Positions 1 to 12,186 of a DNA stretch of 64,000 nt are shown piece after piece (within the stretch, counting starts at the first letter, position 1; every line of letters begins with the position of its first letter). A program made the position numbers and the translations under genes. Source of the DNA: Paracentrotus lividus (taxonomy: Eukaryota > Echinodermata > Echinoidea > Camarodonta > Echinidae); contig CALNVZ010003425.1 in the NCBI GenBank assembly GCA_940671915.1, positions 37,234,707-37,298,706 on the forward strand, read 5' to 3'. Below the pieces are notes generated by a model, which saw only the letters and a program-made list of their open reading frames with translations, made no database searches and was not told the origin of the DNA.

Positions 1-524
1 CGTGTTTTGATGCTAATAACTCGCAGCCCGTACACGAATTTCCAGACAAGAATGTCAAATTATGGAATAAAAGATGGACAAACTTATTTTATTTATTAGT
101 TTATGTACTTTAAAATACTAGCCGGATGTCTATCCTCATTTTTTATGATGATCATAAAGCAAAAAAATGTCATCAGAATTGCTGTTACAGTGTAGTTAAA
201 TGAGTCGAATTGGCCAGTGATTAGTTTGCAACAGCGCATGCGCGACATCGGCAGCAGCTATATACTCTACACGCTAGTATTTTAACAGAGATCGGAGGAG
301 ACTCTGAAATGGACTGGAAAATACAAATTTCTTCAAGTGCACACAATTTTTAGGAATATCTGATTTGTATCTAGACCCCCTAGTCTGTTTAGGTAAATGA
401 CATTATTTTTATATGAATTATATTTTTGCTATATTTTACCTAATCTTAGTGGTATTTTTAACCATTTCAAATCGCACTTTAAAATTTTTGAAGGGTTTCT
501 TTCAGGACGCTGCCACTTTGTGGC

Positions 525-1075
525 AGCGTCCCGGGGCACGGAGAAATTTTACTCCATAATTTAGTAATTTATGCATGACGCTCTAATGATCACAATTAGC
601 ATATGAAATACACTACCATTGTGCCTTCCAATGAACAATAGGCACGATAAAATTTAGATTCGTCATTTATTTTTTTGGTAAGTCCTCATTTCTTTATACG
701 TTTTGAAATGTTGGGCGTAGTCCGACAGTGGATTCGTTGAAGTTCCTTTTTATATTTCTCTTCTTTATTCTAAAAAATATTGAAGGAGTGGGTCTACGCT
801 TAAACCGTTTTTGAAGTCGAGTTCTTGCAGTTTTTCTTGCGAAATGGGTCCAATTTGGTTATGATTGACAGCGCTCACGACAAAGCGGCTTTATCGGGAA
901 CAGCTAAATCGCGTTGTTCAGTTACGGTCAACGCACTTCAGTCATCGCAACCGGGAGGCGGAGGCTCTCGCCAATAGCTACCAGTAGCTAATCAGAGCGC
1001 CCAACAATCAAAATGCATTGTTCTCTATTTCTGTAAAAGCGGAATAGTAGACTTTTTTCCGTGCGGGGCTATCCA
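525..1075 (+). repeat. Interspersed repeat family A, single arm
   Basis: About 540 bp closely matching 9490-9995 in the same orientation and 10228-10765 in reverse complement. Shared landmarks include CACGGAGAAA at the outer edge, the phrase AATGTTGGGC and a GC-rich stretch near 940-1000. Only one arm is present here, whereas the 9.5-kb copy is a two-armed foldback. Stops interrupt the frames, so I do not call it coding. Confidence 0.75.
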
Positions 1076-1335
1076 AAGACTAGACTTTAGAAAGAGAAAG
1101 AGAGAAAAAAAAACCCAAAAAAAACATCAGGGATAGGTCTAGTGAAAGGAATATCCAAAAACTCAGTTACTGAAGAAAGGCAATAGACCCCTCTCGGAAA
1201 ATTTATTTCAAAAGTGAAAAAAAAATACATCTAACTTAAGTGTTTTCTGACAGTTTTCTTATTGAATCTTGTCTTTAGTCCCATATGGTTCAGGTGCTTG
1301 TGTGGTTGTGACATTAAAGTTTAAGTTGAAGCACT

Positions 1336-1385
1336 TACACTTATGCATGGTCAATTCATAATTGACCTTGCACTGGGAAGTACCC
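1336..1385 (-). repeat. Short dispersed repeat with internal palindrome
   Basis: A roughly 50-bp block with an internal GGTCAAT..ATTGACC palindrome recurs in reverse complement at about 8471-8519 and, more diverged, at 4518-4570. It lies inside an open frame at 1259-1483 (minus), but the repeated nature argues against a gene. Confidence 0.6.
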
Positions 1386-1949
1386 ACATATGCGTGCAAA
1401 CCTAACTTGGAACGGATCGAAGCATTTTTGCATCGGCGGCCACCGATGCCCAATTTACCTTTACCTTTACCTAAATGATTCATTATAAATTATAATTGAT
1501 TTTACACTCACCTGATCTATAACATGAAATCTCTCTAATGAGTGGAGTAGAGGTACGGAACATTTCAAAATGATGAAATCTTGAAGTCTTTTATATCTCC
1601 TTTTAACCACATTGCAATGAGTGAGATCGGCTTCGAGTGCGCACCAGCTAAATATACGTTGAACGACGTTGAGGGCTTGCAGCCTAAAGAGCTTGAATAA
1701 TAAAGAGGACAGAACCCATTCAATAAAGCATTAGAATATTACGAGAATTTTTGTTATTGACTATCTTGTAATGGACAATGTTTGTTTACGAATAGTAAAC
1801 AAGATTGACCGCGGAACTCAATTGACCTCATTACAGGACTAGCTTTCTTCCAGGCCCACAGATGATTTTTTATTGAATAGATTTTATCACGAAGTCCCAT
1901 GAAACAATATTTCTACTTAGATAGATTTTTCAAGATCCAGTATTTCATG

Positions 1950-2665
1950 AGTGGGGGGGGGGGGGAGGGGGGGGTAGGGGCAAAATTGGAATTCTAGATT
2001 TTGGTACACCCGATTTTTCCCCCTGTCATGCATCAAAATTTTTTTTTCACGGGGGAGGGGGGGGGGGGATGGGGAGGTAAGTGTTTATTTCTTTTTTGCC
2101 TTCATAAAGGTCCGGGGAGGGGGGGGGGGGGTGTAGGTGTAACTTTTTTTGGGGCCCATCATAAAGGTCATCAAGTATCAGTCATATGGGGTAACATTCA
2201 TTACGTAAATCGGGCCGGTCTCCTTCCTCACCCCCCCCCCCCAATTTTTTTTTTTTTTTTTTTTTTTGTGGGGGGGGGGGGGGGGGGGGGGGTAGGTGTT
2301 AATTTTTTTTTTTTGCCCATCATTAATTATAAATCGAGCTGGTCTTTAATTTCCACCTTTCTTTTTTCTTTCTCTTTTTTTTTTCTTTTTTTTTTGGGGG
2401 GGGGGTATGGTGTTAAATTTTTATTTTGCCTTTTGTCATCAGGTATTGGCTAGAGGTAAATTGGCTGGTCGCCCATTTTTTTTTTCTTTTTTTCATTCCC
2501 CTTTCTTGTTCTCTTTCAATTTTTTTTTCAGGGGGTGGGGTATCCTAGGTGTTAATTTTTTCATTTTTTTAAATTTTTTTATTTTGTCCATCATAAATCT
2601 TAAATCGGGCCAATTTTTTTTTTTGCAGGGGGCAGGGGGCAGGGGGGAGAGGCTGGCTGGCGGGG
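1950..2665 (+). repeat. Degenerate tandem repeat rich in G, C and T runs
   Basis: About five irregular units of roughly 110-150 bp. Each has a long G run, then a GTAGGTGTTAATTTT-like segment, a T run, and a GCCCATCATAA..AAATCGGGCC-like segment. Homopolymers up to about 20 bases make lengths unreliable. Open frames here on both strands are translations of the runs and are not genes. Confidence 0.65.
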
Positions 2666-2866
2666 CACCCTGGTACGTGCCAGACATCCATCTGCAAAGT
2701 TTTTCCCCAACCGTGTACAAAGTCCCATCGGTTGCAGAAAAAACGGTAACAGGAGTAAAAGAGAAAGAGAAAGAGAGAGGGGGGGGGGGGAGAGGAGAAG
2801 AAAAAAGGATTACCGGTAACGACAGGAAAAAGTTGAAACTTCCCGAGAGGGGGGGGGGGGGGGGGG

Positions 2867-4128
2867 TAGTCAGGCAGCTAGCTCCAGATTGGTTAGCTGA
2901 ACGAGGTACACAGTAGTAAAGTTTGGAATATATGGGGAAGAATCCCACATTTACTAAACCCACGTCTGGCAGTGCATCTCTGGTGCATTAGGTCCTACAG
3001 CCGGGGGCGTCCAAAATGAGTGCCCATTTTACAAAAAATTCTATTTTGAATGAAAATAGCAGAATTCATTTTCTAAACACCTAACTTTGATGTCAAATAA
3101 AGAGTATTGCATTGTCTTAACGCTTGTGTCATTTTGAAATCAGACTGAAATCGAAAACAGTGAAAGTTTTGATGAAGAAATGTTTTTTTTCTCATTTTTT
3201 TTACGACAATATTTTTTGTTCCTTTTTTCAATAATTTTAAATAAATAGTTGTATAAAACATTGATGTTTGTAACTTTTCCAAAAACTCCTTCGGTGCATG
3301 TGAATGATGCTGTAAAAGAAGGGAGTTATATCTTATCCGATAAAGAATTATGATGAGCTAAAGTCAGAAACGCAATATAGACAAAATCAACAATTTGCCC
3401 GTGACTGAGAATCACACAATACCCGCACGTTTGTATTGAAAAGCTGATTGTATGCGATGGCTGTGAGTAGGCAAACAAAAGTGCCAAAAATGCGGAACAT
3501 TTCGATACTTGTTTTGTCTGCTAAAAGCTATCGCATGTTATGGCCTTTTCCTAATACACGTACGGGTATGGGATTCTTCTTCGATACGGGGCAAATTGTT
3601 GATTTTTGACTATATTGCGTTACTGACTTTAGCTCATCATAATTCTTTATCGGAATAAGATATAACTCCCTTCTTTTTACAGCATCATTAACATGCACAT
3701 AGGTAGTTTTTAGAAAAGTTACAAACATCAATATTTTAAACAACTATTTATTAAAAATTATTGAAAAAAGGAACAAAAAATATTTGCGTAAAAAAAGTGA
3801 AAAAAAAAAATTTCTTCATCAAAACTTTCACTGTTTTCGATTTCAGTCTGATTTCAAAATGACACAAGCGTTAAGACAATGTAATACTCTTTATTTTGAC
3901 ATCAAAGTTAGTGTGTTTAGAAAATGAATTCTGCTATTTTTATTCAAAATAGAATTTTTTGTAAAATGGGCACTCATTTTGGACGCCCCCGGCTGTAGGG
4001 ACCTAATGCAGCAGAGATGCACTGCCAGACGTTGGGTTTAGTAAATGTGGGATTCTTCCCCATATATTCCAATACTTTACTACTGGTACCTCGTTCAGCT
4101 AACCAATCTTGAGCTGGCTGCCTGACTA
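2867..4128. mobile_element. Foldback element with ~600-bp arms
   Basis: The left arm (2867 to about 3475) and right arm (about 3525 to 4128) are near-perfect reverse complements, starting TAGTCAGGCAGC and ending with its complement, with a loop of only about 50 bp. G runs abut both ends, so I could not define a target duplication. No transposase frame is visible. Probably a non-autonomous DNA transposon of the long inverted repeat type. Confidence 0.8.
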
Positions 4129-4494
4129 GGGGGGGGGGAGGTAAATAGAAAACTGTGCAGATCAATTTATCAAACAAATCTCGTATTGAAACAAATAGAT
4201 TTCATTGCTTGTTTTAATCGCATGAGTGATAAAATTAAGACGCCTATATACGAGACTAATGCTCTCAAGAGAAAAATTCTCTTTCCTGCAAGATCCCACG
4301 GAGAGCAGATCCACGCAAAGCGGTGAGGTTTTCCCCAGTTATTTTTTAATAGGTATGATGATTTTAGAGCTTAAAAAATAGCATATAATGTACATATATA
4401 GGCTAAACTATCATTTCGTACCCTTATTTAAATGTATAAATGTGTGTTTTATTTTAAAAAACAGGCAGAAAATCGTGCGGTCAACTGGAGTGAG

Positions 4495-4860
4495 CTTCTG
4501 CCGTATACTACCCCTCCGCGGTGCAAGGTCACTATAGTTGACCGATGCATAAGTGTAAGTGGGAAGTACCATACTGCAGCAGTTTACATCCAATGGAAAG
4601 TCAATGCAGAAAACTGTCTTGAGGAGCTCATGCCAAGTCAAGGTGGCATATCCAAAAAGGGTCTAAAAATTCTACTAAAGTCTAAACAAAATTAAAAATA
4701 TCTAGATCTAATGGAAGAATTATATTGCAATGAGACTAGAGTCTATAGATTATCTTAATTTATTTTGAGGTAGGTTTAAAGCTGGTTTCGCTAATTATTA
4801 TTGAGAAGTTTCCTCAGCAACCAAGAGGGCGACAGACAGCCATTTTTCAGTAGGATGGGG
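4495..4860 (+). repeat. Repeat family B, copy 1
   Basis: Matches 8186-8520 in reverse complement over about 350 bp, for example GTCAATGCAGAAAACTGTCT and the terminal segment GGGCGACAGACAGCCATTTT. A weak open frame (4432-4695) is only partly preserved in the other copy, where it is interrupted by stops, so it may be a transposon-protein remnant. A second block (about 5045-5170) also has an inverted partner at 8680-8805. Confidence 0.7.
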
Positions 4861-5044
4861 GGTTGGGTGTCCGGACACTTAGCAAAATTGAAGCAATGTT
4901 TTTTGCCCTTAGATTAAGCCAAAAATATAATTTAAATAATGCTTATCATCATCAATATTTGTTCTCCACAATATTTTCTACCATTCTGTGCTAAAAACCT
5001 ACAAAAACATTGCTTGTAAGCCTATTCAAATGGCCAATAAAAAT

Positions 5045-5170
5045 AGACTGTCCGGACACCCGACCTGTCCGGACGCGTATTTTTTTTTTACACCACGGTT
5101 CTGCCATTTATTCAAAATATCCCAACGAAACTGCTCGCGAGCGAGTCTAATCTACTTCAAATTATTTCGC
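5045..5170 (+). repeat. Repeat family B, second block
   Basis: Contains CTGTCCGGACACCC, a run of T, ACCACGGTTCTGCCATTTATT and the palindrome CTCGCGAGCGAG. Matches 8680-8805 in reverse complement. Both blocks are inverted relative to their partners but keep the same left-right order, so the arrangement is not a simple long inverted repeat. Confidence 0.6.
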
Positions 5171-5544
5171 GCGAGAGCTCCTCTGCATACATGTACGTAC
5201 TTATAGGTTCTAGCTATACCATATGAGCTACACACACAGAGAAAATAGTAAACAAGATACACATCATATCACACGTATTGATAAATTGCTGTATTCCAAG
5301 TGTGATTTATATGGAGGGTTATGATTAGAGGGAAGTAACAAGAAATGAACTTTATAAATATGTTATTTATTCCTTCTTTTTGTTCATTATTTACCTACCT
5401 GCAGAGATATGTAAAACATTTATGTTGGTGCACGTTTGTGTTATTCCTAGAGATTGCGATGGATATGAAATTAATTGTAAAGGTAATGGGAGCAGGATTT
5501 TGAATAAGTCGAAAATTAGATATAGTTTTCAAATTTTTTGAGTA

Positions 5545-6140
5545 TTTTTGCCACGTTTCGGTGGTTTTCAAGTCATCTCGCCACTATTACAGCACCGATA
5601 TTTTGAAAACAAGCACATGGACCCCCATTTTTTTAATGTTCCTACTCTTTTAGTTTTTATTCCTCTACAACTTGGCAAAATGAAATTGACATGGATTTTG
5701 AATGTTCGAGAGCATGATTTTGAATCAAGTGTATAATAGGTTGGATTCTCAGACTTGTTTGACGTTTTCAGCACGTTTTTGTGGTTTTCAAGCCAATTCG
5801 CAACTATTCGGGCTCCGATAGCTTAAAACGAGCACATATGGACCACCTGTTTCTACCCATTGAGTATGTATTCCTCTACAACTTTGCAAATTTTCATGAC
5901 AATGACATGGATTTTGAATGTTTGGGAGCATAATTTTGAATCAAGTGTAATTTAGAGTGGAAAATCACGCTTTTTGGACGTTTTCAGTGTGCTTTTGTGA
6001 CTTTTCAAGCCGATTTGCGAGTATTCGGGCGCTGATAGTTCAAAAACGAGCACATGGACCCCCCCTTTTTTTTTATTTTTAATTTCTACATATTTATGAT
6101 GAATCCCTCTACAACTTTGCAAAATTTGATTAGACTGTCA
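5545..6140 (+). repeat. Three diverged tandem units of ~210 bp
   Basis: Units begin near 5545, 5762 and 5978. Each carries in order GTGGTTTTCAAGCC-like, ATTCGGGC-like, GAGCACATGGACC and CCTCTACAACTTTGCAAA-like segments. The last unit runs directly into the left arm of the inverted repeat at 6045-6865, so both probably belong to one element. Open frames at 5548-5774 are by-products of the repeat. Confidence 0.7.
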
Positions 6141-6865
6141 TGGTTTTAAAAAAAAAGTGCACCTTAAACTATACTTTTTTATTTTCTTATAGATTCCAAG
6201 CCTCTATTATGGTTTTTGCCATTTTACGCACCATTTTTGCCACATGAGTGCGCTTTTTTTTACCAAAGTAACTCTGTGCAAAATGTGGTGAAAATGACAT
6301 GGACTTCGCACGGTTTTGGACGTTGCACAGTTGAAACGAAGTTCATGTCATTTTCACCAAATTTTGCCTAGAGTTACTTCGGTATCTATGTATGCCAAAA
6401 ATGCAAAAAATAATATTGGTTCATGTGCTTGATTTTTTGCTACGGGACTTTGAAGTTGCCATATTTGAATGGCATGGAAAGTACGCATAATTTAAGAAAT
6501 TGGCCTCTGTTAGAATCATGAATGCAACAGACACGTTGAAATCGTCATTACTTTGTCAAAACCGTATCAAACTTTATTAAACCTTCCCGATTTGTTACAG
6601 AGTTTATACCAAAGATGGGGCATTGTTTAAACTGGCATATTTGTACTTATTTTTGAGCCAGCAGCGACCTCATGTGGCAAAAATGGTGCGTAAAATGGCA
6701 AAAACCATATCTTAGAGGCTTGGAATCTACAAGAAAATAAAATAAGTATAGTTTAAGGTGCACTTTTTTTTAGAAATCCATGACAGTCTCATCAGAATTT
6801 GCAAAGTTGTAGAGAGATTCATCATAAATATGTAGAAACTTTAAAAAAGGGGGGTCCATGTGCTC
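6045..6865. mobile_element. Inverted-repeat element with nested hairpin
   Basis: An arm at about 6045-6250 pairs with one at about 6660-6865 (shared GCACCATTTTTGCCACATGAG and TACAACTTTGCAAA). Between them a smaller inverted pair (about 6262-6312 and 6332-6385, shared GAAAATGACATG) forms an inner hairpin. No coding frame is seen. Likely the end portion of a non-autonomous element that also includes the tandem units to the left. Confidence 0.65.
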
Positions 6866-6959
6866 TTTGTCTAAATAAAAGTATAGGAAAAAGGGATAGG
6901 CCTATAGGCCTACACGCAACATCATTGCATTCACTGCTTTAGGTGACTGTATAATATGA

Positions 6960-7265
6960 AAGTAATTCACACTGGGTTTAAATTGGTTTCAGAAATGCGG
7001 AAAGAATAAACGAAAAACATCAGTGAAGGCTTGAAGAAAATCGACAAAAAGAATAACGAAGTTATGAATATTTAAAATTTTGATTTTGTGACTTTACTTG
7101 CGAGGTGCTATATGTGTTATGTAATGTAAATTCAATAAAGTGTCCTTTTTCAGAAGAATAATTATTTATCATTTCATCTGTGCGGTCGATATAATCATCA
7201 AACATAATTATGTTCATACATGCGTCTATCAAATTGACCCATTTATTTATCAAGAACCATAAAAA
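6960..7265 (+). repeat. MITE fragment related to 54280-54600
   Basis: Shares with the 54.3-kb copy the segments CTGGGTTTAAATT, TTATGAATAT, ATGTGTTATGTA, GATTTTGTGAC-like and TTTATCAAGAACCAT. The latter copy starts at a TTAA site, the insertion target of piggyBac and Kolobok transposons. A poly-A/T run follows at about 7260-7290. Confidence 0.55.
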
Positions 7266-7564
7266 AAAATTTTTTTTTTTTTTTTTTTAAATCGAATTTG
7301 CATACACATCACAGGGGAGATCGAGCTGCTCGCATGCTCGACTTCACATTATCAAAACTTTGAGTATCATAACTTCCAAAGAGAAAGAAATACAATTGAA
7401 ATATGATTTAAACAAATGATGAACAGGTTAATCGAAGAAATACACACGTCAAACAACATGAATAACTATTATAATCGAGTGGAGAGAGAGAAGGGGGTGG
7501 GGTGCAATGATAGTGAAGAAATACAAGGTAATGAGAAGATAAGATAGAGAAGGCGAAGACATCC

Positions 7565-7773
7565 CTGACGACCAACTGGTAGTGGTACCGCTGAACACTC
7601 CAACTAGAGGAAACAGCAAGAGATTCCTAATCCCTCGATCACGCACATCACTCATGAAGGATACATTCTTCCCAAACACCATCCGTTTGTGGAACCATCT
7701 ACCCGAGAATGTGGTCGTTTCATCATCAATTGACATCTTCAAGACACGAGTTGGAGATGTCAACTTCCATTAA
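7565..7773 (+). pseudogene. C-terminal fragment of a non-LTR retrotransposon reverse transcriptase
   Basis: The frame reads through NSKRFLIPRSRTSLMKDTFF, then TIRLWNHLPENVV and IDIFKTRVGDVNFH before a stop. The signature 'F.P.TIR.WN.LP......SID.FK.R' is the usual end of ORF2 in Jockey/CR1-type LINEs, after the catalytic domain. No polymerase motifs remain upstream, so this is a 5'-truncated dead copy, the normal fate of LINE insertions. Family-level identity is by motif recognition only. Confidence 0.75.
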
Positions 7774-8185
7774 CTCATGATATGAGAACAAGATTGTATA
7801 TAGTGTATATAGGCCTACGTCCCCTTTTTGGACATTTTTTTTTGTTTTGTTTTTTTTGTTGTTGTAATTTTCATATATGAAGCTTTGCGACGAGCAACGT
7901 GTTTAATCAGGTGACAGACAACCAACTATTGTGCGATGATACTCCATGGAGGTTTATGCACACTACTGGAAGAAGAAGAAGAAGAGAGAGAGAGCTAGAG
8001 AGAGTGTTGCTGACAAAAGACCGATGCGACATGAGATTCACGCAGTCTGCAAGTCCAAAGTCCAGTTTTTCTAATTAGACTGCAAGTCCAAACCTTCACT
8101 TAGTATTTATGCACATTAGTATTTATGGAAGCGAGACTGCACTGTACTATAGATACCACATACAGCTGCAAACCAACATCAGTCA

Positions 8186-8520
8186 GTACTGAAAAATGGC
8201 TGTCTGTCGCCCTCTTCGTTGCTGAGGAAACTGCTCAATAATAATTAGCGAAACCAGCTTTAAACCTACCTCAAAATAATTTAAGATAATCTATAGCCTC
8301 ATTGCAATATAACTTTTCCATTAGATATTTTTAATTCTGTTTAGTAGAATTTTTAGACCCTTTTTTGGATATGCCACCTTGACTTGGCTGCCAGGCTGGG
8401 AGCAGCTCAAGACACTGTTCTGCATTGACTTTCCATTGGAAGAAAACTGCTGGCAGTGCTGCAATAAGGTACTTCCCAGTGCAAGGTCAATTATGATTGA
8501 CCATGCATAAGTGTAAGTGT
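8186..8520 (-). repeat. Repeat family B, copy 2 (inverted)
   Basis: Reverse-complement partner of 4495-4860. It includes GACTTTCCATTGGA, CACCTTGACTTGGC and ATGGCTGTCTGTCGCCCTCT. The frame corresponding to the open one in copy 1 is broken here. A related block continues at 8680-8805. Confidence 0.7.
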
Positions 8521-9019
8521 ATCTAGATACTCGTGTATTCTGTGCTTATTTCTACTCCATATTTTTACTGATCTGACATCCTCAGAGACTTGACATTTGC
8601 ATAATCCGAGGCTTAGGGCAGGTAATGAGTTCGGCTATCAAAATATAGTTTGTCTTTGCAGACTAGCGCAAAGCCACTCAGATTTCCAAGATTCGCTGCG
8701 TGCGTCGACTAGACTCGCTCGCGAGCAGTTTCGTTGGCTTATTTTGAATAAATGGCAGAACAGTGGTGTAAAAAAAAAAATACGCTGTCCGGACACCCAG
8801 TAACTGGGTATAGAGTCTACTGACTGATGTTGGTTTGCAGCTATATGTGAGTTGAAGTTGTGTGACCTAACCTAACGTGTAACTGTAAAACTAAAAACAG
8901 TTAGTTTGTGTGGGTGTCTAATTTCCTGTAAGTTAGGCCTAACTTAATTCCCTGTTAAATCTAGTATAACTCACAAGAATGAGAGGCGTTTACTCCTTTT
9001 GTCTGCAAAATCTGCATAA

Positions 9020-9316
9020 ATTTAGTCAGCAACGGCCGTAGACGAAAGTTAGTGATGCAGCAGTTCGCTCTTCAATGTCAAACCTTCAGCAACCGACTCC
9101 GCGCGCTACATTCAAGTACTACCGTAGTACCGGTACTCGGTGGACTCGAGCTCCACTCTACTAGGCTCGCCGCGCCGCGCCGCATTTCGACTTTACACTA
9201 TACCGTATTTTGTGTTTTTTCTTTTCATGTTTGGTTTATAAACGACACCCTCAGACTTACTGCACGAGAAATATCAACGAATTATCTTCCTAAATCAAGC
9301 TTTTATAAAAACCACA
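9020..9316 (+). promoter_or_regulatory. CpG-rich stretch ending in a splice-donor-like site
   Basis: About 300 bp much richer in CG dinucleotides than its surroundings, with GCCGCGCCGCGCCGC near 9168-9182. It ends in CCACAG followed by GTAAATAA, a plausible 5' splice site. It lies 2.9 kb upstream of the first coding exon of the MRPL24 gene, on the same strand, and could be that gene's promoter and non-coding first exon. This is inference from base composition and position only. Confidence 0.2.
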
Positions 9317-9489
9317 GGTAAATAAATCCAATTTGTTTAAAAGTAATAATAGTGACATTAAAATTTTAACAATACAGTGGGTAAAATGATAACACAAATG
9401 ATCTTTCTTGCCTTCTATTGAAATACTAAACTGTAGTAGTGTTAGGGTTTATTGAATCTTTGATGTGTCCCATGCATTGCCTTTGATGT

Positions 9490-10765
9490 AAGTGGCCATG
9501 GCACGTAGAAATTTTTACTCCATAATTTAATAATTTATGCACGACGCTCGAATGATCACGTTTAGCATATGAAATACACTATCATTGTGCCTTCCAATGA
9601 ATAATAGTCACGATAAAATTTAGATTAGTCATATATTTTTTTGGTAAGTCCTCATTTCTTTATACGTTTTCAAATGTTGGGCAAAGTCCGACAGTGGATT
9701 CGTTGAAGTTCCTTTTTATATTTCTCTTCTTTATTTTAAAAAGTATTGAAAGAGTGGGTCTACGCTTAACCTTTTGTGAAGTCAAGTCTTGCCATTTTTC
9801 TTGCGAAATGGGTCCACTTTGGTTATGATTGACAGCCTTTACGACAAAGGTAAAGCTGTCTTTATTATCGGGAACAGCTGAATCGCGTCGTTCAGTTACG
9901 GTCAACGCACAGCTAATCAGAGCGTCCAACAATCAAAATGCATCGTTCTCCAGCTCTGTAAAAACGAACTTGTAGATTTTTCTACGTGCATGGCATACGG
10001 AAGCTTAAGGAAGAACAAGAATTATTATTATTATTAATAGTAATAACACATCATGACATAGTCTAGATCTGGTCATAGAGTCTACAGCAGTTAAGTGCAG
10101 TTAAGCATCCCGCCGCGAGGCTTGCTGCTACGTGAAGGGATAGGGTGGACGGCGACCCCCCATGCACTAGGGTTAGGGTAGGGTGGTGTGTAGTGGATAC
10201 CAAACTGCACTAGCGCCGTATGATATACACACGGAAAAAGGTCTACCATTCCGCTTTTACAGAAATAGAGAACAATGCATTTTGATAATTGGGCGCTCTG
10301 ATTAGCTACTGGTAGCTATCGCGAGGAGCTCCGCCTCCCGGTTGCGATGACTGAAGTGCGTTGACCGTAACTGAACAACGCAATCCAGCTGTTCCCAATA
10401 AAGACCTCTTTGTCGTGCGCGCTGTCAATCATAACCAAAGTGGACCCATATCGCAAGAAAAACTGCAAGACGCGACTTCAAAAACGGTTGGGCGTAGACC
10501 CACTCTTTCAATATTTTTAAGAATAAAGAAGAGAAAAATAAAAAAGGAACTTCAACGAATCCACTGTCGGACGTACGCCCAATATTTTAAAACGCATAAA
10601 GAAATGGAGACTTACCAAAAAAATAAATGGCAAATCTAAATTTTATCGTGACTATTGTTCATTGGAAAGCACAATGGTAGTGTATTTCATATGCTAATTC
10701 GTGATCATTCGAGCGTCATGCATAAATTACTAAATTATGGAGGAACCTTTCTCCGTGATACAGTG
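9490..10765. mobile_element. Foldback element, family A, two arms
   Basis: Arms 9490-9995 and 10228-10765 are reverse complements and both match the single arm at 525-1075. The loop (about 9996-10227) holds an ATT microsatellite and unrelated sequence. Open frames of about 90 codons are preserved in both arms (9660-9932 minus, 10361-10639 plus), simply because the arms are copies. I see no transposase motif in them. Confidence 0.75.
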
Positions 10766-11480
10766 AGTCGATTGATGAGTGTGTAGGTCTACTAATTTAC
10801 ATTTCGTTGCTGCACAACCCCCCCCCCCCCAAAAAAAAATAAAAAAAAAAAAAAAAAATTGAAGCCTCCTTATATTTCTATGTATTTATCAGAGAATACA
10901 TTGTAAATTTTCAATATATTTGATTTTACTATCATGAAAATAAAAAATAAAAAACACTGCTGATTTTTTGCCGATTTTTGGAAAACCGTATGGAAATGCA
11001 TTCAGTCTCCTCACTAAATTTTTGCCACAGTCTCGACATAGCTTTGCTGCTAGCGTGGACTCTATGGCACATTCCCAGATTTTGCATGTTGTGTTTTCAT
11101 GAAGAGGCACCCAAGTTTCCCTGGTTTTGAATCCTTGCTTTACTGATTATTTGGCATTCATTTGATGACATTTTATGATGAGAAGCTTTCTCTCTGAGGC
11201 AGAACCATTCAGGTTACTTAAAAGACAGATGAAATCTTTAATCACATTTCACTCTAAGAGGGATGTAGCACATCTGCGGTCGTGTGAGCCGCTTCGTCGA
11301 TTTAGCGATGATTTATTACCCTAGAACCATATCACTCTCTTTCTTACAAAAATGTATGACTGTTGTTTATTATATTTCTTACTTTCCTTTGACTGTTATT
11401 CATTGTTTTCCCTCTTTCCTTAATACTAGTATATTTACTATATATTTTATTATCTCATTACTCATTACCCATTCATGTCC

Positions 11481-11640
11481 GTAACCTAAACAACATTGAA
11501 ACCTTCAAATCCGAACTCAAAACTCATCTTTTCCAGAAATTTTTGTGAATAATATACATGTACATTTTGGGGGAGCCAGGCGCCTTTGAATGTCATGGCA
11601 GAGAAATGGCTCCTAATAAAAGCTGTTCGTCATCATCATC
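11481..11640 (+). mobile_element. 3' end of a CR1/L2-type LINE
   Basis: A short frame ends in NIETFKSELKTHLFQKFL and a stop, the typical last residues of CR1/L2 ORF2 (consensus 'SFKSKLKTHLF'). It is followed by GGAGCCAGGCGCCTTTGAATG and related sequence, resembling the 3' untranslated end common to that clade. Then a CAT repeat follows. Only the extreme 3' end is recognisable. Confidence 0.6.
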
Positions 11641-12186
11641 ATCATCATCTCTTCCCTTTTGTTATAAATTGGGTTTTTTTCTCTCTCTTTCCTTCTGTGA
11701 ATTCTCCTTTTATTTGTGTTGTTTCTCTTCTTTCTTCTTGCATTATTTTGCTGGTCTGTGATTATGTATAACATTGTCTGTGATTGGATGTTCAATGATG
11801 CTGAAGCCAGCTTTTTTTTTTTTTTTCAATCCCTGTTTGGTTTCAGACTACAGCTCTTAGCACCACATGTGCCTGGCTAGCATTGCAATAAGCCGGCTGA
11901 CCCTACTTTTTATCAGGGCCAGCAGATAGTACCATACTATTGCTGTGCTAGCCCACTTTCGTTAAATGAAGTCTGAATCCAAAGTGGGCTGAGCTTAACC
12001 TCAGGAAAAACTGTGATGCTCAAGAAATGTTTCTTCAGTAATTGTGTCTGAAGTCTAAAGAGGGAATTAGAAAACACATTTAATTGAGTTCAGATTTAGA
12101 TTACATTAACTTATAATTAAGCATGAAAATTGACTGAATTTGCTTCAAATACGAAATACTTCAGGTTCGATGAGGAGAATATCATC

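Noticed and set aside
2001-2963. Gly/Pro/Phe-rich frames of about 150-170 residues on both strands
   Set aside because: They are made of G, C and T homopolymers in a degenerate tandem array.
9660-10639. Conserved ~90-codon frames in both arms of the family A foldback
   Set aside because: Conservation follows from the arms being copies of each other; the third copy (525-1075) does not keep the frame and no domain is visible.
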